A DNA stretch of 64,000 nt from Gammaproteobacteria bacterium (GTDB lineage Bacteria; Pseudomonadota; Gammaproteobacteria; Thiotrichales; Thiotrichaceae). The stretch lies in assembly GCA_018822845.1 (NCBI GenBank), contig JAHJJD010000049.1, positions 1 through 64,000 of the forward strand. The letters run 5' to 3'. The position numbers and the translations under genes are program-made. This document shows positions 25,223-35,118 of this stretch, piece after piece. The notes under the pieces were generated by a model. The model saw nothing but the letters and a program-made list of their open reading frames with translations, made no database searches and was not told the DNA's origin. Positions within the stretch are counted from its first letter, which is position 1; each line of letters starts with the position of its first letter.

Positions 25223-25912
25223 ATGAAAAAACAGATTCTGTGTGTCGAAGACGAAGCGGGCATCCGCAACATGATCCGCTTTTCGCTGGAACGCGAAGGC
25301 TACACGGTGGTGGAAGCTGCCAATGCCAGGGAAGCCCGTTCCTGCGTCGCCGATTCCCTGCCTGACCTGATGCTGATTGACTGGATGCTGCCCGACTTTT
25401 CCGGCCCCGAACTGATCAAGCGGTTCCGCCGCGATGAACTCACCCGCGACATTCCCATCATCATGCTGACGGCAAAATCCGAAGAAGAAGACATGATCTA
25501 TGGGCTTGACGCAGGGGCAGATGACTACCTGGGCAAACCGGTTTCGCTGAAAAACCTCAGCGCCCGCATCAAGGCGCTGCTGCGTCGCAGTGAAGGTTTC
25601 AACGATCAGCGCATCATCATTGCTGGCCGCTTGCAACTGAATCAGGATGCCCACCAGTTACGCATCGACAATGAACCCGTGCATTTGGGCACTACCGAAT
25701 ACCGTCTGCTGGAATTTTTCATGCAGCACCCCGGCAAGGTCTATTCCCGCTCCCAGCTACTGGATTTCGTCTGGGGCCAGACCACCTATATTGAAGAACG
25801 TACCGTGGACGTACATGTATTACGCCTGCGCAAAACCTTGAAACAGTACAACGCCGAGCAGGTCATCCAGACCATTCGGGGCGCTGGTTACCTGTTCAAC
25901 GCAGACGTGTAA
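25223..25912 (+). CDS. phoB: Phosphate regulon response regulator PhoB
   Basis: MKKQILCVEDEAGIRNMIRFSLEREGYTVVEA; REC plus winged helix HPGKVYSRSQLLDFVWG. Confidence 0.88.
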   Translation: MKKQILCVEDEAGIRNMIRFSLEREGYTVVEAANAREARSCVADSLPDLMLIDWMLPDFSGPELIKRFRRDELTRDIPIIMLTAKSEEEDMIYGLDAGADDYLGKPVSLKNLSARIKALLRRSEGFNDQRIIIAGRLQLNQDAHQLRIDNEPVHLGTTEYRLLEFFMQHPGKVYSRSQLLDFVWGQTTYIEERTVDVHVLRLRKTLKQYNAEQVIQTIRGAGYLFNADV

Positions 25913-25929
25913 CCAGTGCCACCATCCGT

Positions 25930-26793
25930 TCAGGGCAAGCCACCAAAGCCGTACTGTTGCACCTTGCGCCCGGCCAGTTCGACCGCGTAATGCAGGGCTT
26001 CCTCCAGTAACCGCCCGGTTGCAAGGGCATGAATCAGACCAGCATTGAAAGTGTCACCCGCCCCTACTGTATCGACCACTTTTTCCACCTGCATGGCAGG
26101 CGCATGGAACACAACACCGAGCTGGTCGATGGCCCATGCACCCTGATCCCCCCAGGTGCAGGTCATCCACACAGTGCCATGCCGGTTTTGCCGGTCGTGC
26201 AGGAAGCTTTCTGCATCACTGAAACCCTGCGCTTGTGCGTAGGCTCGCGGGAACATGGCCAGATCAACCTGTGGAACCAGTTCTTCCAGCCCGTCACGAA
26301 CTTTCTCGATTTCCAGTGAAACCGGCTGGTCAAAAATATTATCGCGGGTATGCGCCAGCATCTTGCCGAGTTCCACCACATTGCGCCCCTCGAAATGCAG
26401 CCAGTCGTAACGCTCCACCGGAATTCGGGCGAAATCCTCGGCCAATAGTTCCGCAAGCTGGCGATGATGCACGATGGTGCGGCTACCATTACGGCTATTC
26501 AGGGTAATGCAGGAAACCGGCGACTCCCCCTGCTGCCGAGTGGCGTAATCCAGCCCGATACCGCTGGCCAGCAGGCTTTCAGCAATACGCCCGCCATCCG
26601 CATCATTCGCCAACACACCCGCCCAATCGCAACGGTGGCGGTGGCTGGCCAGTACACGGGCCGTGTTGGCGGCATTCCCGCCGGTATCCACCCACTTGTT
26701 GAGGGCGCGCATTTCCTCGTCTTCCTGCGGGTAATGGTCGACCACATTCACAATGTCCAGCGTGGCGTTTCCGGTTGTCAAAATAAAGCTCAT
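25930..26793 (-). CDS. PfkB-family carbohydrate kinase
   Basis: MSFILTTGNATLDIVN; WVDTGGNAANTARVLA; VDTVGAGDTFNAGLIHALATG. Confidence 0.92.
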   Translation of the reverse strand: MSFILTTGNATLDIVNVVDHYPQEDEEMRALNKWVDTGGNAANTARVLASHRHRCDWAGVLANDADGGRIAESLLASGIGLDYATRQQGESPVSCITLNSRNGSRTIVHHRQLAELLAEDFARIPVERYDWLHFEGRNVVELGKMLAHTRDNIFDQPVSLEIEKVRDGLEELVPQVDLAMFPRAYAQAQGFSDAESFLHDRQNRHGTVWMTCTWGDQGAWAIDQLGVVFHAPAMQVEKVVDTVGAGDTFNAGLIHALATGRLLEEALHYAVELAGRKVQQYGFGGLP

Positions 26794-26879
26794 AAATTTT
26801 TTTCCAGTTCGTGCAGTAATCCACGGCTTTTGACGGTCGTAATTATTGGGCCAAATGATAACGTGACAGGGGACATATA

Positions 26880-27902
26880 ATGTACAAACTATTGGGGATA
26901 ATTTTTCTCCTGCTGTTGCCATGGCAACACGCGGGAGCAGATTCCGGCTTGACGATGCGTATAGTAGGGGGAAATCCGGCGGGGCAAAATGCCTGGCCAT
27001 CCGTGGTCGCCATCAAGACAACATCTACCGGTGAAGTCCTTTGTGGGGGCAATCTGATTCACCCGCTGTGGGTACTGACCGCAGCACATTGTATCACGGG
27101 CGAAGCTGCGGGTCTGAGCTATGAGTACGGGCCTGCCGACATGGTGATCTTTTCCGGTGCGATTGGGCTGGACTCACCTCAAGGCCGCCATATGCCAGTA
27201 CAGCGTATTGTCGTCCATCCGCAATACAACACCAGCAACGGGGCAAACGATGTCGCGCTACTGATGCTGGCGGCACCACTGGAAGGGGCAACCATGCCCA
27301 TCTACGCCAACGACCCGCCGCCAGGTACGGCAGCAATCGTGGTTGGCTGGGGTGCCCGCACGGCCAGCGCGCCGGGCGGGACACCGGGCAACTTTCCGAA
27401 CCTGCTCCAGCAGGCCACCATTCCCATCGTACCAACCGACGTGTGTAACAGGCCATCATCCTATGGCGGCAAAATCCTTCCCGGCATGTTGTGTGCTGGT
27501 CTGCCACAAGGTGGACGCGATGCCTGCGTAGGTGACAGTGGTGGCCCACTGATGGTGCGGCAGAATGGCGTCTTCCGCCAGGTCGGTATCGTCAGTCAGG
27601 GAGATGGCTGCGCCATGCCCGGCAAGTACGGTATTTACACACGGGTTTCCAACTACGCCAACTGGATTCAGCAGTTTGCCCCACCACCCTATGCCGGACT
27701 ACCGGTTGCACAACCGGATAATCCACGCATGAATTACCCTGGTGGCGCAGGCGCGCTCAACTGGTGGGTATTGGGTGACTTGCTGGTACTGGCCGTGATT
27801 CTGTTGCTCAGGAAGTTTGCAGCAAGTGCAAGGTATTATCGAGCTCCACCTGCTTCCTCAACAGTTTCTTCATGCCAAACGGGACAAACTGGAACAGGCT
27901 GA
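26880..27902 (+). CDS. Secreted trypsin-like (S1) serine protease with C-terminal membrane-sorting tail
   Basis: Signal peptide; IVGGNPAGQNAWPSV, LTAAHC, DVALL, CVGDSGGPL triad motifs; C-terminal PGGAGALNWWVLGDLLVLAVILLLRKF. Confidence 0.92.
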   Translation: MYKLLGIIFLLLLPWQHAGADSGLTMRIVGGNPAGQNAWPSVVAIKTTSTGEVLCGGNLIHPLWVLTAAHCITGEAAGLSYEYGPADMVIFSGAIGLDSPQGRHMPVQRIVVHPQYNTSNGANDVALLMLAAPLEGATMPIYANDPPPGTAAIVVGWGARTASAPGGTPGNFPNLLQQATIPIVPTDVCNRPSSYGGKILPGMLCAGLPQGGRDACVGDSGGPLMVRQNGVFRQVGIVSQGDGCAMPGKYGIYTRVSNYANWIQQFAPPPYAGLPVAQPDNPRMNYPGGAGALNWWVLGDLLVLAVILLLRKFAASARYYRAPPASSTVSSCQTGQTGTG

Positions 27903-29196
27903 CACCGGTCGCACCCAGCAACAGTATACTGCCCAGGACGGCAGTAATGATGGCGTCGGAACCCAGCAGACTGCCAACGCCGAGCAGCCCTGTGGCAAAG
28001 CGCAGCAGGTAGAACGCCAGGGAACCGAGCAGCAGGACGATGGAGGTGTGGATAAACGTACCACCCAACTGGTTGACCCATGACCAGCGGCAGCGCTGTT
28101 GTTCCATGTGCTGTTCGTACTGGAAAGAGCGACGCCTGACTTCGCGCATGATACGTTTTTGTGAAGCTTCCAGAATGATGTCGCCAATCTGTTTTTCACG
28201 TTGACTGAGGGTGACATAAGGCAGGTGCGAGATGACCCTGGCATGCTGCTGGAAAACCTGCCGGAATAACACGCCGGAATCAAGCCCGTCCGGCAGTGGC
28301 AAACTGGCCAGTGGACTCTGCTTCCAGTTGTGATGAACGTAGGTCTTGATGCGATTGACCTTGATGGAACGCAAATCCTGTAACACACCACTGATTTCAT
28401 CCGTATTGCCAAAATCCGGCTCCACTTGCGCCTGCACATAGTAGACGGGAGAACGCGCCACCACCTGCACCAGCCTGCGCACCGCTGCCCCACTATCACC
28501 CGCAACGGCCAGATAGCGGGCACATTCATACAGGTTTTCCATATCCGTTTGCTGCGCACACCCGAGTGCCGCCAGGGACGCCTCCACGGCATTGCCGGGG
28601 TCATGCAAGCCATAATGCGTATCAGCCAGATGACGCAGGGCAAAGGCAGCGAATGCCGGGTCACTACCCTGTGCCAACTGTGCTGCCTGTCCGAAGTGGA
28701 ATGCTGCCTGGGGCAACTTTCCCAGCATGAACAGGTATATCCAGCCCAGTTCGAAATGTGCCCGATGATTTTGGCTGTTGACTTCCAACGAGTTTTTCAG
28801 CAGACACTCAGCAACCAGCACCTGCTTATCTGCATCACTGCCCTGGAAATCCAGGGATTCTGCAAGCTTCTTGCTGGCAAAATCTTCCCGCTCACGCATC
28901 AACCGCAAGCCTTGCATGGAAACATGCGAGGCTACAACTTCAAGCTGGGGGCGCAGACTGCGCAGTACATCTTCGGCACTGCCAAACTTGCGCAGATTGT
29001 TGCGGATACCGGCGTTCAGCAGGCCATAAACACCTTGCCGCTTCATGCCGCGTAGAGGGACAAGATATTCAAGGTTGATGCGATGAAAGACATGTTGTTT
29101 GTGGGCAGGGAAAAACACGCCCTGTGCCTGGGGTACCAGCATTCCATTGTTCACGTCGCCAAATCCATTCTGACATATCGGGGGTTGATGGATCAT
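27808..29196 (-). CDS. Hypothetical protein with helical-repeat middle and C-terminal transmembrane segments
   Basis: Long ORF; two hydrophobic segments (FIHTSIVLLLGSLAFYLLRFATGLLGV and IITAVLGSILLLGATGVSLFQFV); start uncertain. Confidence 0.65.
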   Translation of the reverse strand: MIHQPPICQNGFGDVNNGMLVPQAQGVFFPAHKQHVFHRINLEYLVPLRGMKRQGVYGLLNAGIRNNLRKFGSAEDVLRSLRPQLEVVASHVSMQGLRLMREREDFASKKLAESLDFQGSDADKQVLVAECLLKNSLEVNSQNHRAHFELGWIYLFMLGKLPQAAFHFGQAAQLAQGSDPAFAAFALRHLADTHYGLHDPGNAVEASLAALGCAQQTDMENLYECARYLAVAGDSGAAVRRLVQVVARSPVYYVQAQVEPDFGNTDEISGVLQDLRSIKVNRIKTYVHHNWKQSPLASLPLPDGLDSGVLFRQVFQQHARVISHLPYVTLSQREKQIGDIILEASQKRIMREVRRRSFQYEQHMEQQRCRWSWVNQLGGTFIHTSIVLLLGSLAFYLLRFATGLLGVGSLLGSDAIITAVLGSILLLGATGVSLFQFVPFGMKKLLRKQVELDNTLHLLQTS

Positions 29197-29439
29197 AATA
29201 TAGTCAATTTTTTAAGATTTTTCTATCAAACACAATTTATCTTCCTGATGAAGGCTGCTCACAGGGTGATTGCAACTTCATGAAAAACAGCCGCTTAATC
29301 AAATTTCAGATGGCTTACGGCGGATTATCCCCTTTTTTAGCGGTTGAGTTGAATACCGCCCCCCCTAATCTGTTATGCTTCGCGTTGTATTATGCAATAC
29401 CCTCACATTAGCGATAAACAGAACATTAGGAGCTGGTCT

Positions 29440-30636
29440 ATGCCCTGGAATGAACCGGGTGGAAATCAACAAGACCCTTGGACGGGGAAAAAACGTGGAT
29501 CAGGTGGCAATGATCCCGAAGAATTCATCCGCAAACTCAATCAGAAACTGGGTAAACTGTTTGGCGGCTCTGGCCGTCAGGATGGCCCCGATAACAACAG
29601 CAGCAAAGGGCTCGCCCTGTTAGTGGTGCTGCTGGTTGTGGGTTGGCTGTTGTCAGGTTTCTATACAGTGGATGCCCGTCAGCAAGGGCTGGTACTGCGC
29701 TTTGGTGCCTATCAGCAAACCACTGAGGCTGGCCTGCACTGGCGTTTGCCTTACCCCATTGAAACCGTTGAAGTCATTGATGTCGAGCAGAACCGTAGCG
29801 CCCAGGATCGCAGCACCATGCTGACCAAGGACGAAAACATCGTCGACATCGCTGTCTCCGTTCAATACAAGGTGCGCAATGCGGAAAACTATGCGTTCAA
29901 TGTCCTGAACGTCGACAACGCGGCTGACCAGACCCAGGGCACGATCTATCAGGTCATGCGTGGTGCCACCCGTGAAATCATCGGTCGCAACAACATGGAC
30001 TTCATCCTCCAGGAAGGCCGTGAACAGATTGCCATTGATGCCCAGAACCTGATGCAACAGATTCTGGATGGCTACAAGGCTGGCTTACAAGTCCTCAAGG
30101 TCAACCTGACGTATGCGGAAGCGCCAACTGAAGTAAAGGATGCTTTCGACGAAGCCAACCGCGCCCGCGAAGACAAAAACCGCTTCCAGAACGAGGCTGA
30201 TACCTATTCCAAAAGGGTCATTCCCGAAGCCCGTGGCCAGGCCGCACGCCTGAAATCGCAGGCGGAAGGTTATCGTCAGGAAAGCATCGACAAGGCCGAG
30301 GGCGACGCTGCCCGCTTCAGCCAGTTGGTAGCGGAGTATCGCAAGGCACCGGAGGTAACCCGTGAGCGCCTGTATCTGGATGCAATTGAATCCGTCATGT
30401 CCGGCAGCCGTAAAATCGTGATCGACTCAGAAAAAGGCAACAACATGATGTATCTGCCGCTAGACCAGCTTGGCATCCAGAGTAGCGGAACCCCCGACCC
30501 TGCCGCCGCCAGCGCTGCTGCCAAAACGTTTCAGAACAGCACCAGTGGTGCTGCCAGCACAAGTGGCAGTGACACCAGTAATGATGGCGTGGTTACACGC
30601 CCGTCACGTGAAACCAGCACCAGGGGAGGCCGCTGA
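29440..30636 (+). CDS. hflK: FtsH protease regulator HflK
   Basis: MPWNEPGGNQQDPWTGKKRGSGGND; Gly/Asn-rich N-terminus; SPFH domain; next to hflC. Confidence 0.97.
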   Translation: MPWNEPGGNQQDPWTGKKRGSGGNDPEEFIRKLNQKLGKLFGGSGRQDGPDNNSSKGLALLVVLLVVGWLLSGFYTVDARQQGLVLRFGAYQQTTEAGLHWRLPYPIETVEVIDVEQNRSAQDRSTMLTKDENIVDIAVSVQYKVRNAENYAFNVLNVDNAADQTQGTIYQVMRGATREIIGRNNMDFILQEGREQIAIDAQNLMQQILDGYKAGLQVLKVNLTYAEAPTEVKDAFDEANRAREDKNRFQNEADTYSKRVIPEARGQAARLKSQAEGYRQESIDKAEGDAARFSQLVAEYRKAPEVTRERLYLDAIESVMSGSRKIVIDSEKGNNMMYLPLDQLGIQSSGTPDPAAASAAAKTFQNSTSGAASTSGSDTSNDGVVTRPSRETSTRGGR

Positions 30637-31505
30637 TGGACATCAAGAATCTGTTTGTAGGCGCAGTTGCCCTGATCGTCATGCTGCTTTACACATCCGT
30701 TTATATGGTTGACCAGCGGCAGAAGGCCATACTGTTCAAATTCCGTGAAATCGTTAACGCTGACATCGGGCCGGGCCTGCATTTCCGCATTCCATTCGTC
30801 AATACGGTCAGCAAGTTTCCATCCCAGATACTGACCATGACCTCCAACTCGGAGCGCTTCCTGACGGGGGAAAAGAAATATGTGCTGGTTGATTTCTTCG
30901 TCAAGTGGCGCATTCAGGATGTATCCGCTTTCTACCGTTCCACTGGTGGTGGCCGGATCGCCGATGCTGAAAACCGGCTTGAACAGATCATGAAAGATGG
31001 CCTGCGCAACGAATTCAGCCGCCGTACCATTGAGGAAGCCCTTTCTGCCGAGCGTGACAACATCATGCACGGGCTGGAAACCAAGTCCAATGAGGTGGCC
31101 AAGCAACTGGGCATTGAAATCGTGGACGTGCGGGTCAGCAAGATCGACTTCCCGGATACTGTCAGCAGTTCCGTGTATGAACGCATGCGTTCCGAACGTC
31201 AGCGGGTTGCCGAAGACTTCCGTTCACGCGGTAAGGAAGAAGCGGAAAAACTGCGCGCGGATGCCGACCGCCAGGCCACCATCATCAAGGCCGAAGCCTA
31301 CAGGGAAGCGGAAAAGATTCGTGGTGAAGGCGACGCCAAAGCAGCTGAAATTTATGCCCGCGCCTATCAGCAGGATGCCGAATTCTATTCCTTCTACCGT
31401 AGCCTGAACGCTTACAAGAACAGCCTTGGCAAAAACGGTGACGTAATGGTGCTGGAACCGGATTCCGAGTTCTTCCGTTACTTCAACCAGCAGTACGCCC
31501 CGTAA
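30636..31505 (+). CDS. hflC: FtsH protease regulator HflC
   Basis: VYMVDQRQKAILFKFREIV ... PGLHFRIPFVNTVSKF; SPFH domain. Confidence 0.97.
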   Translation: MDIKNLFVGAVALIVMLLYTSVYMVDQRQKAILFKFREIVNADIGPGLHFRIPFVNTVSKFPSQILTMTSNSERFLTGEKKYVLVDFFVKWRIQDVSAFYRSTGGGRIADAENRLEQIMKDGLRNEFSRRTIEEALSAERDNIMHGLETKSNEVAKQLGIEIVDVRVSKIDFPDTVSSSVYERMRSERQRVAEDFRSRGKEEAEKLRADADRQATIIKAEAYREAEKIRGEGDAKAAEIYARAYQQDAEFYSFYRSLNAYKNSLGKNGDVMVLEPDSEFFRYFNQQYAP

Positions 31506-31511
31506 GCTCCT

Positions 31512-31706
31512 GTGGCTTTCGACTGGAACGATCTGCTCAACGCTGTCGCCCTCCTGCTCATACTGGAGGGGCTTATGCCATTTTTAAGCCCCTCCCGCCT
31601 CAAGCATGCCTATGCGCAATTGCTCAATATGCCGGATAAAACCTTACGAACCATTGGTCTGGTAAGCGTAATTGCTGGTATCCTACTGCTCTTTGTGACT
31701 GACTAG
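31512..31706 (+). CDS. DUF2065 family membrane protein
   Basis: GTG start; DWNDLLNAVALLLILEGLMPFLSPSRLKHAYAQLLNMPDKTLRTIGLVSVIAGILLLFV; between hflC and hisZ. Confidence 0.85.
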   Translation: MAFDWNDLLNAVALLLILEGLMPFLSPSRLKHAYAQLLNMPDKTLRTIGLVSVIAGILLLFVTD

Positions 31707-31713
31707 CCAAACC

Positions 31714-32904
31714 ATGCCGAAGATTGACCAATATTGGGCGCTTCCCGACGGGATCAGTGAAGCCCTGCCCGATGAAGCGGAAGCGCTGGAACAACTGCGC
31801 CGCCGCTTGCTTGACCTGTTCGCCACCTGGGGTTACCGCCTCGTCATGCCGCCATTGGTGGAATTCATGGAATCGCTCAGCACCGGGCACGGCAGCAACC
31901 TCGACGTACAGACCTTCAAACTGACCGACCAGTTGAGTGGGCGCATGATGGGCCTGCGTGCCGACATGACGCCACAGGTTGCCCGCATCGACGCACACAA
32001 ACTAAAAACTGACCAACCCAACCGCCTGTGCTATATCGGCAGCGTACTACGCACCCGCAGTTTTCACCGCGACGGTTCCCGTTCGCCCTTGCAGGTTGGT
32101 GCCGAGCTGTTTGGCCATGCCGGGCAGGATAGTGATTTCGAGGTCATTTCCCTGTTGCTGGAAACCCTGACCGATTGCCAGATTCCCGATCTGGTGCTGG
32201 ACATCGGGCATGTCGGCATTTTCCGCACCCTTGCCCGCGAAGCAGGCATGAGCACGCAGCAGGAAAGCATTTTCTATGACATGCTGGTGCGCAAATCCCT
32301 GCCTGAAGTGGATGCATGGCTGGAAACAGCCGGTTTGCCCACCGACATCAGTTTGTACCTGCGCCAGCTACCGCGTTTGAGCGGTTCGGCAGAAGTACTG
32401 GAACAGGCTGCCAAACTGTTTGCGGGGGCACACCCCGACATTCGTGCGGCACTCGACTACCTGCAAACACTGGTACAGCGTATTGCCACCAGCTTCCCGT
32501 CATGCAGGGTTCACATTGATCTGGCCGAGTTGAGCGGTTATGACTACCATACGGGCATTGTCTATGGTATTTACACGCCAGGCATGGGTCGCGAAATTGC
32601 CCGTGGCGGACGTTACGACGGCATTGGCGAAGCTTTCGGGCGGGTACGGCCTGCGACCGGTTTCAGCACTGACCTGCGCACACTGGCAAGCTTTGCTTTG
32701 CGCGAAAATCGGCATTCTATCGCTGACCGCATCTTCGCCCCAGCCATACAGGATGCGGCACTGGAGCAACTGATCCGCGACCTGCGCAACCAGGGCAAGC
32801 GGGTTATCCGCGCGCTGGACGGGCAGGCAGGGACTCCGGCGGAACTGGGTTGCAACCAGCAGATTACACAGCAAAATGGCCAATGGGCCGTGACGGCTGC
32901 TTGA
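31714..32904 (+). CDS. hisZ: ATP phosphoribosyltransferase regulatory subunit
   Basis: HisRS-like fold (MGLRADMTPQVARIDAH; IARGGRYDGIGEAFGRVRPATGFSTDL); upstream of purA. Confidence 0.92.
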   Translation: MPKIDQYWALPDGISEALPDEAEALEQLRRRLLDLFATWGYRLVMPPLVEFMESLSTGHGSNLDVQTFKLTDQLSGRMMGLRADMTPQVARIDAHKLKTDQPNRLCYIGSVLRTRSFHRDGSRSPLQVGAELFGHAGQDSDFEVISLLLETLTDCQIPDLVLDIGHVGIFRTLAREAGMSTQQESIFYDMLVRKSLPEVDAWLETAGLPTDISLYLRQLPRLSGSAEVLEQAAKLFAGAHPDIRAALDYLQTLVQRIATSFPSCRVHIDLAELSGYDYHTGIVYGIYTPGMGREIARGGRYDGIGEAFGRVRPATGFSTDLRTLASFALRENRHSIADRIFAPAIQDAALEQLIRDLRNQGKRVIRALDGQAGTPAELGCNQQITQQNGQWAVTAA

Positions 32905-34244
<1,340 letters not shown>

Positions 34245-34245
<1 letters not shown>

Positions 34246-35060
34246 TGGAAGAATCCCCCCCATCCCCAGCCCTTCCCCCGCAAGGGGGGAAGGGAGCAGA
34301 GAGCGATCCGGCTCGTCGGTTTGGGGGGATTATCCGCATCTACGGTGAAGCGGCATTTGCCCGCTTCACCACTTCCCACATCTGCGTCATTGGTGTCGGC
34401 GGTGTCGGTTCCTGGGCGGTGGAAGCGCTTGCCCGCAGCGGCATCGGCACACTTACCCTGATCGACCTCGACAATGTGGCCGAATCCAACATCAACCGTC
34501 AGCTTCCCGCGCTCGGCAGCACCGTAGGCCGCGCCAAGGTCGACGTACTGAAGGAACGTTGCCTCGACATCAACCCTGCCTGCCGGATTCATACCATTGA
34601 AGATTTCATCGAGCGCGACAATCTTGCCGCCCTGATCAAACCCGAATTCGATTACGTACTGGACTGCATCGACACAGCCCGCATCAAGGCCGCCCTGATC
34701 GCCCATTGCCGCCGCAACAAAATCCGCCTGATTACACTGGGTGGAGCCGGGGGGCAACGAGACCCGGGCAAAATCCGCCTGAGCGACCTGAGCCGTACCC
34801 TGCAAGACCCATTGCTGTCCAAAGTACGCAAGGAACTGCGCCAGCAATACGGCTTCAGCAGCAACCCCAAACGGCGTTTCGACATCCCTGCCGTGTGGTC
34901 GGAAGAAGCGATGAAGCTGCCGGAAAACGGCCCTGCCTGCGACCTGAGCTGTGCAGGTGGCATCGGCTCGGTGATGACCGTGACGGCCAGCTTCGCCCTG
35001 GTGGCAGTCAGCCACGTACTCGAACGCATTGCCAAGCTGGCTCCTGACAATTCAGGGTAA
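34245..35060 (+). CDS. tcdA: tRNA threonylcarbamoyladenosine dehydratase
   Basis: RFGGIIRIYGEAAFARFTTSHICVIGVGGVGSWAVEALARSGIGTLTLIDLDNV; N-terminus encoded by a palindromic repeat. Confidence 0.93.
34250..34335. repeat. Palindromic element at the tcdA N-terminal coding region
   Basis: aatccccccc ... cccttcccccgcaaggggggaaggg ... tttggggggatt. Confidence 0.8.
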
Positions 35061-35118
35061 TAAACTACACTTGCTACAAGTGCTAGAATTACTGCCTGCA
35101 CTGCCAAAGTAAAGCCTG

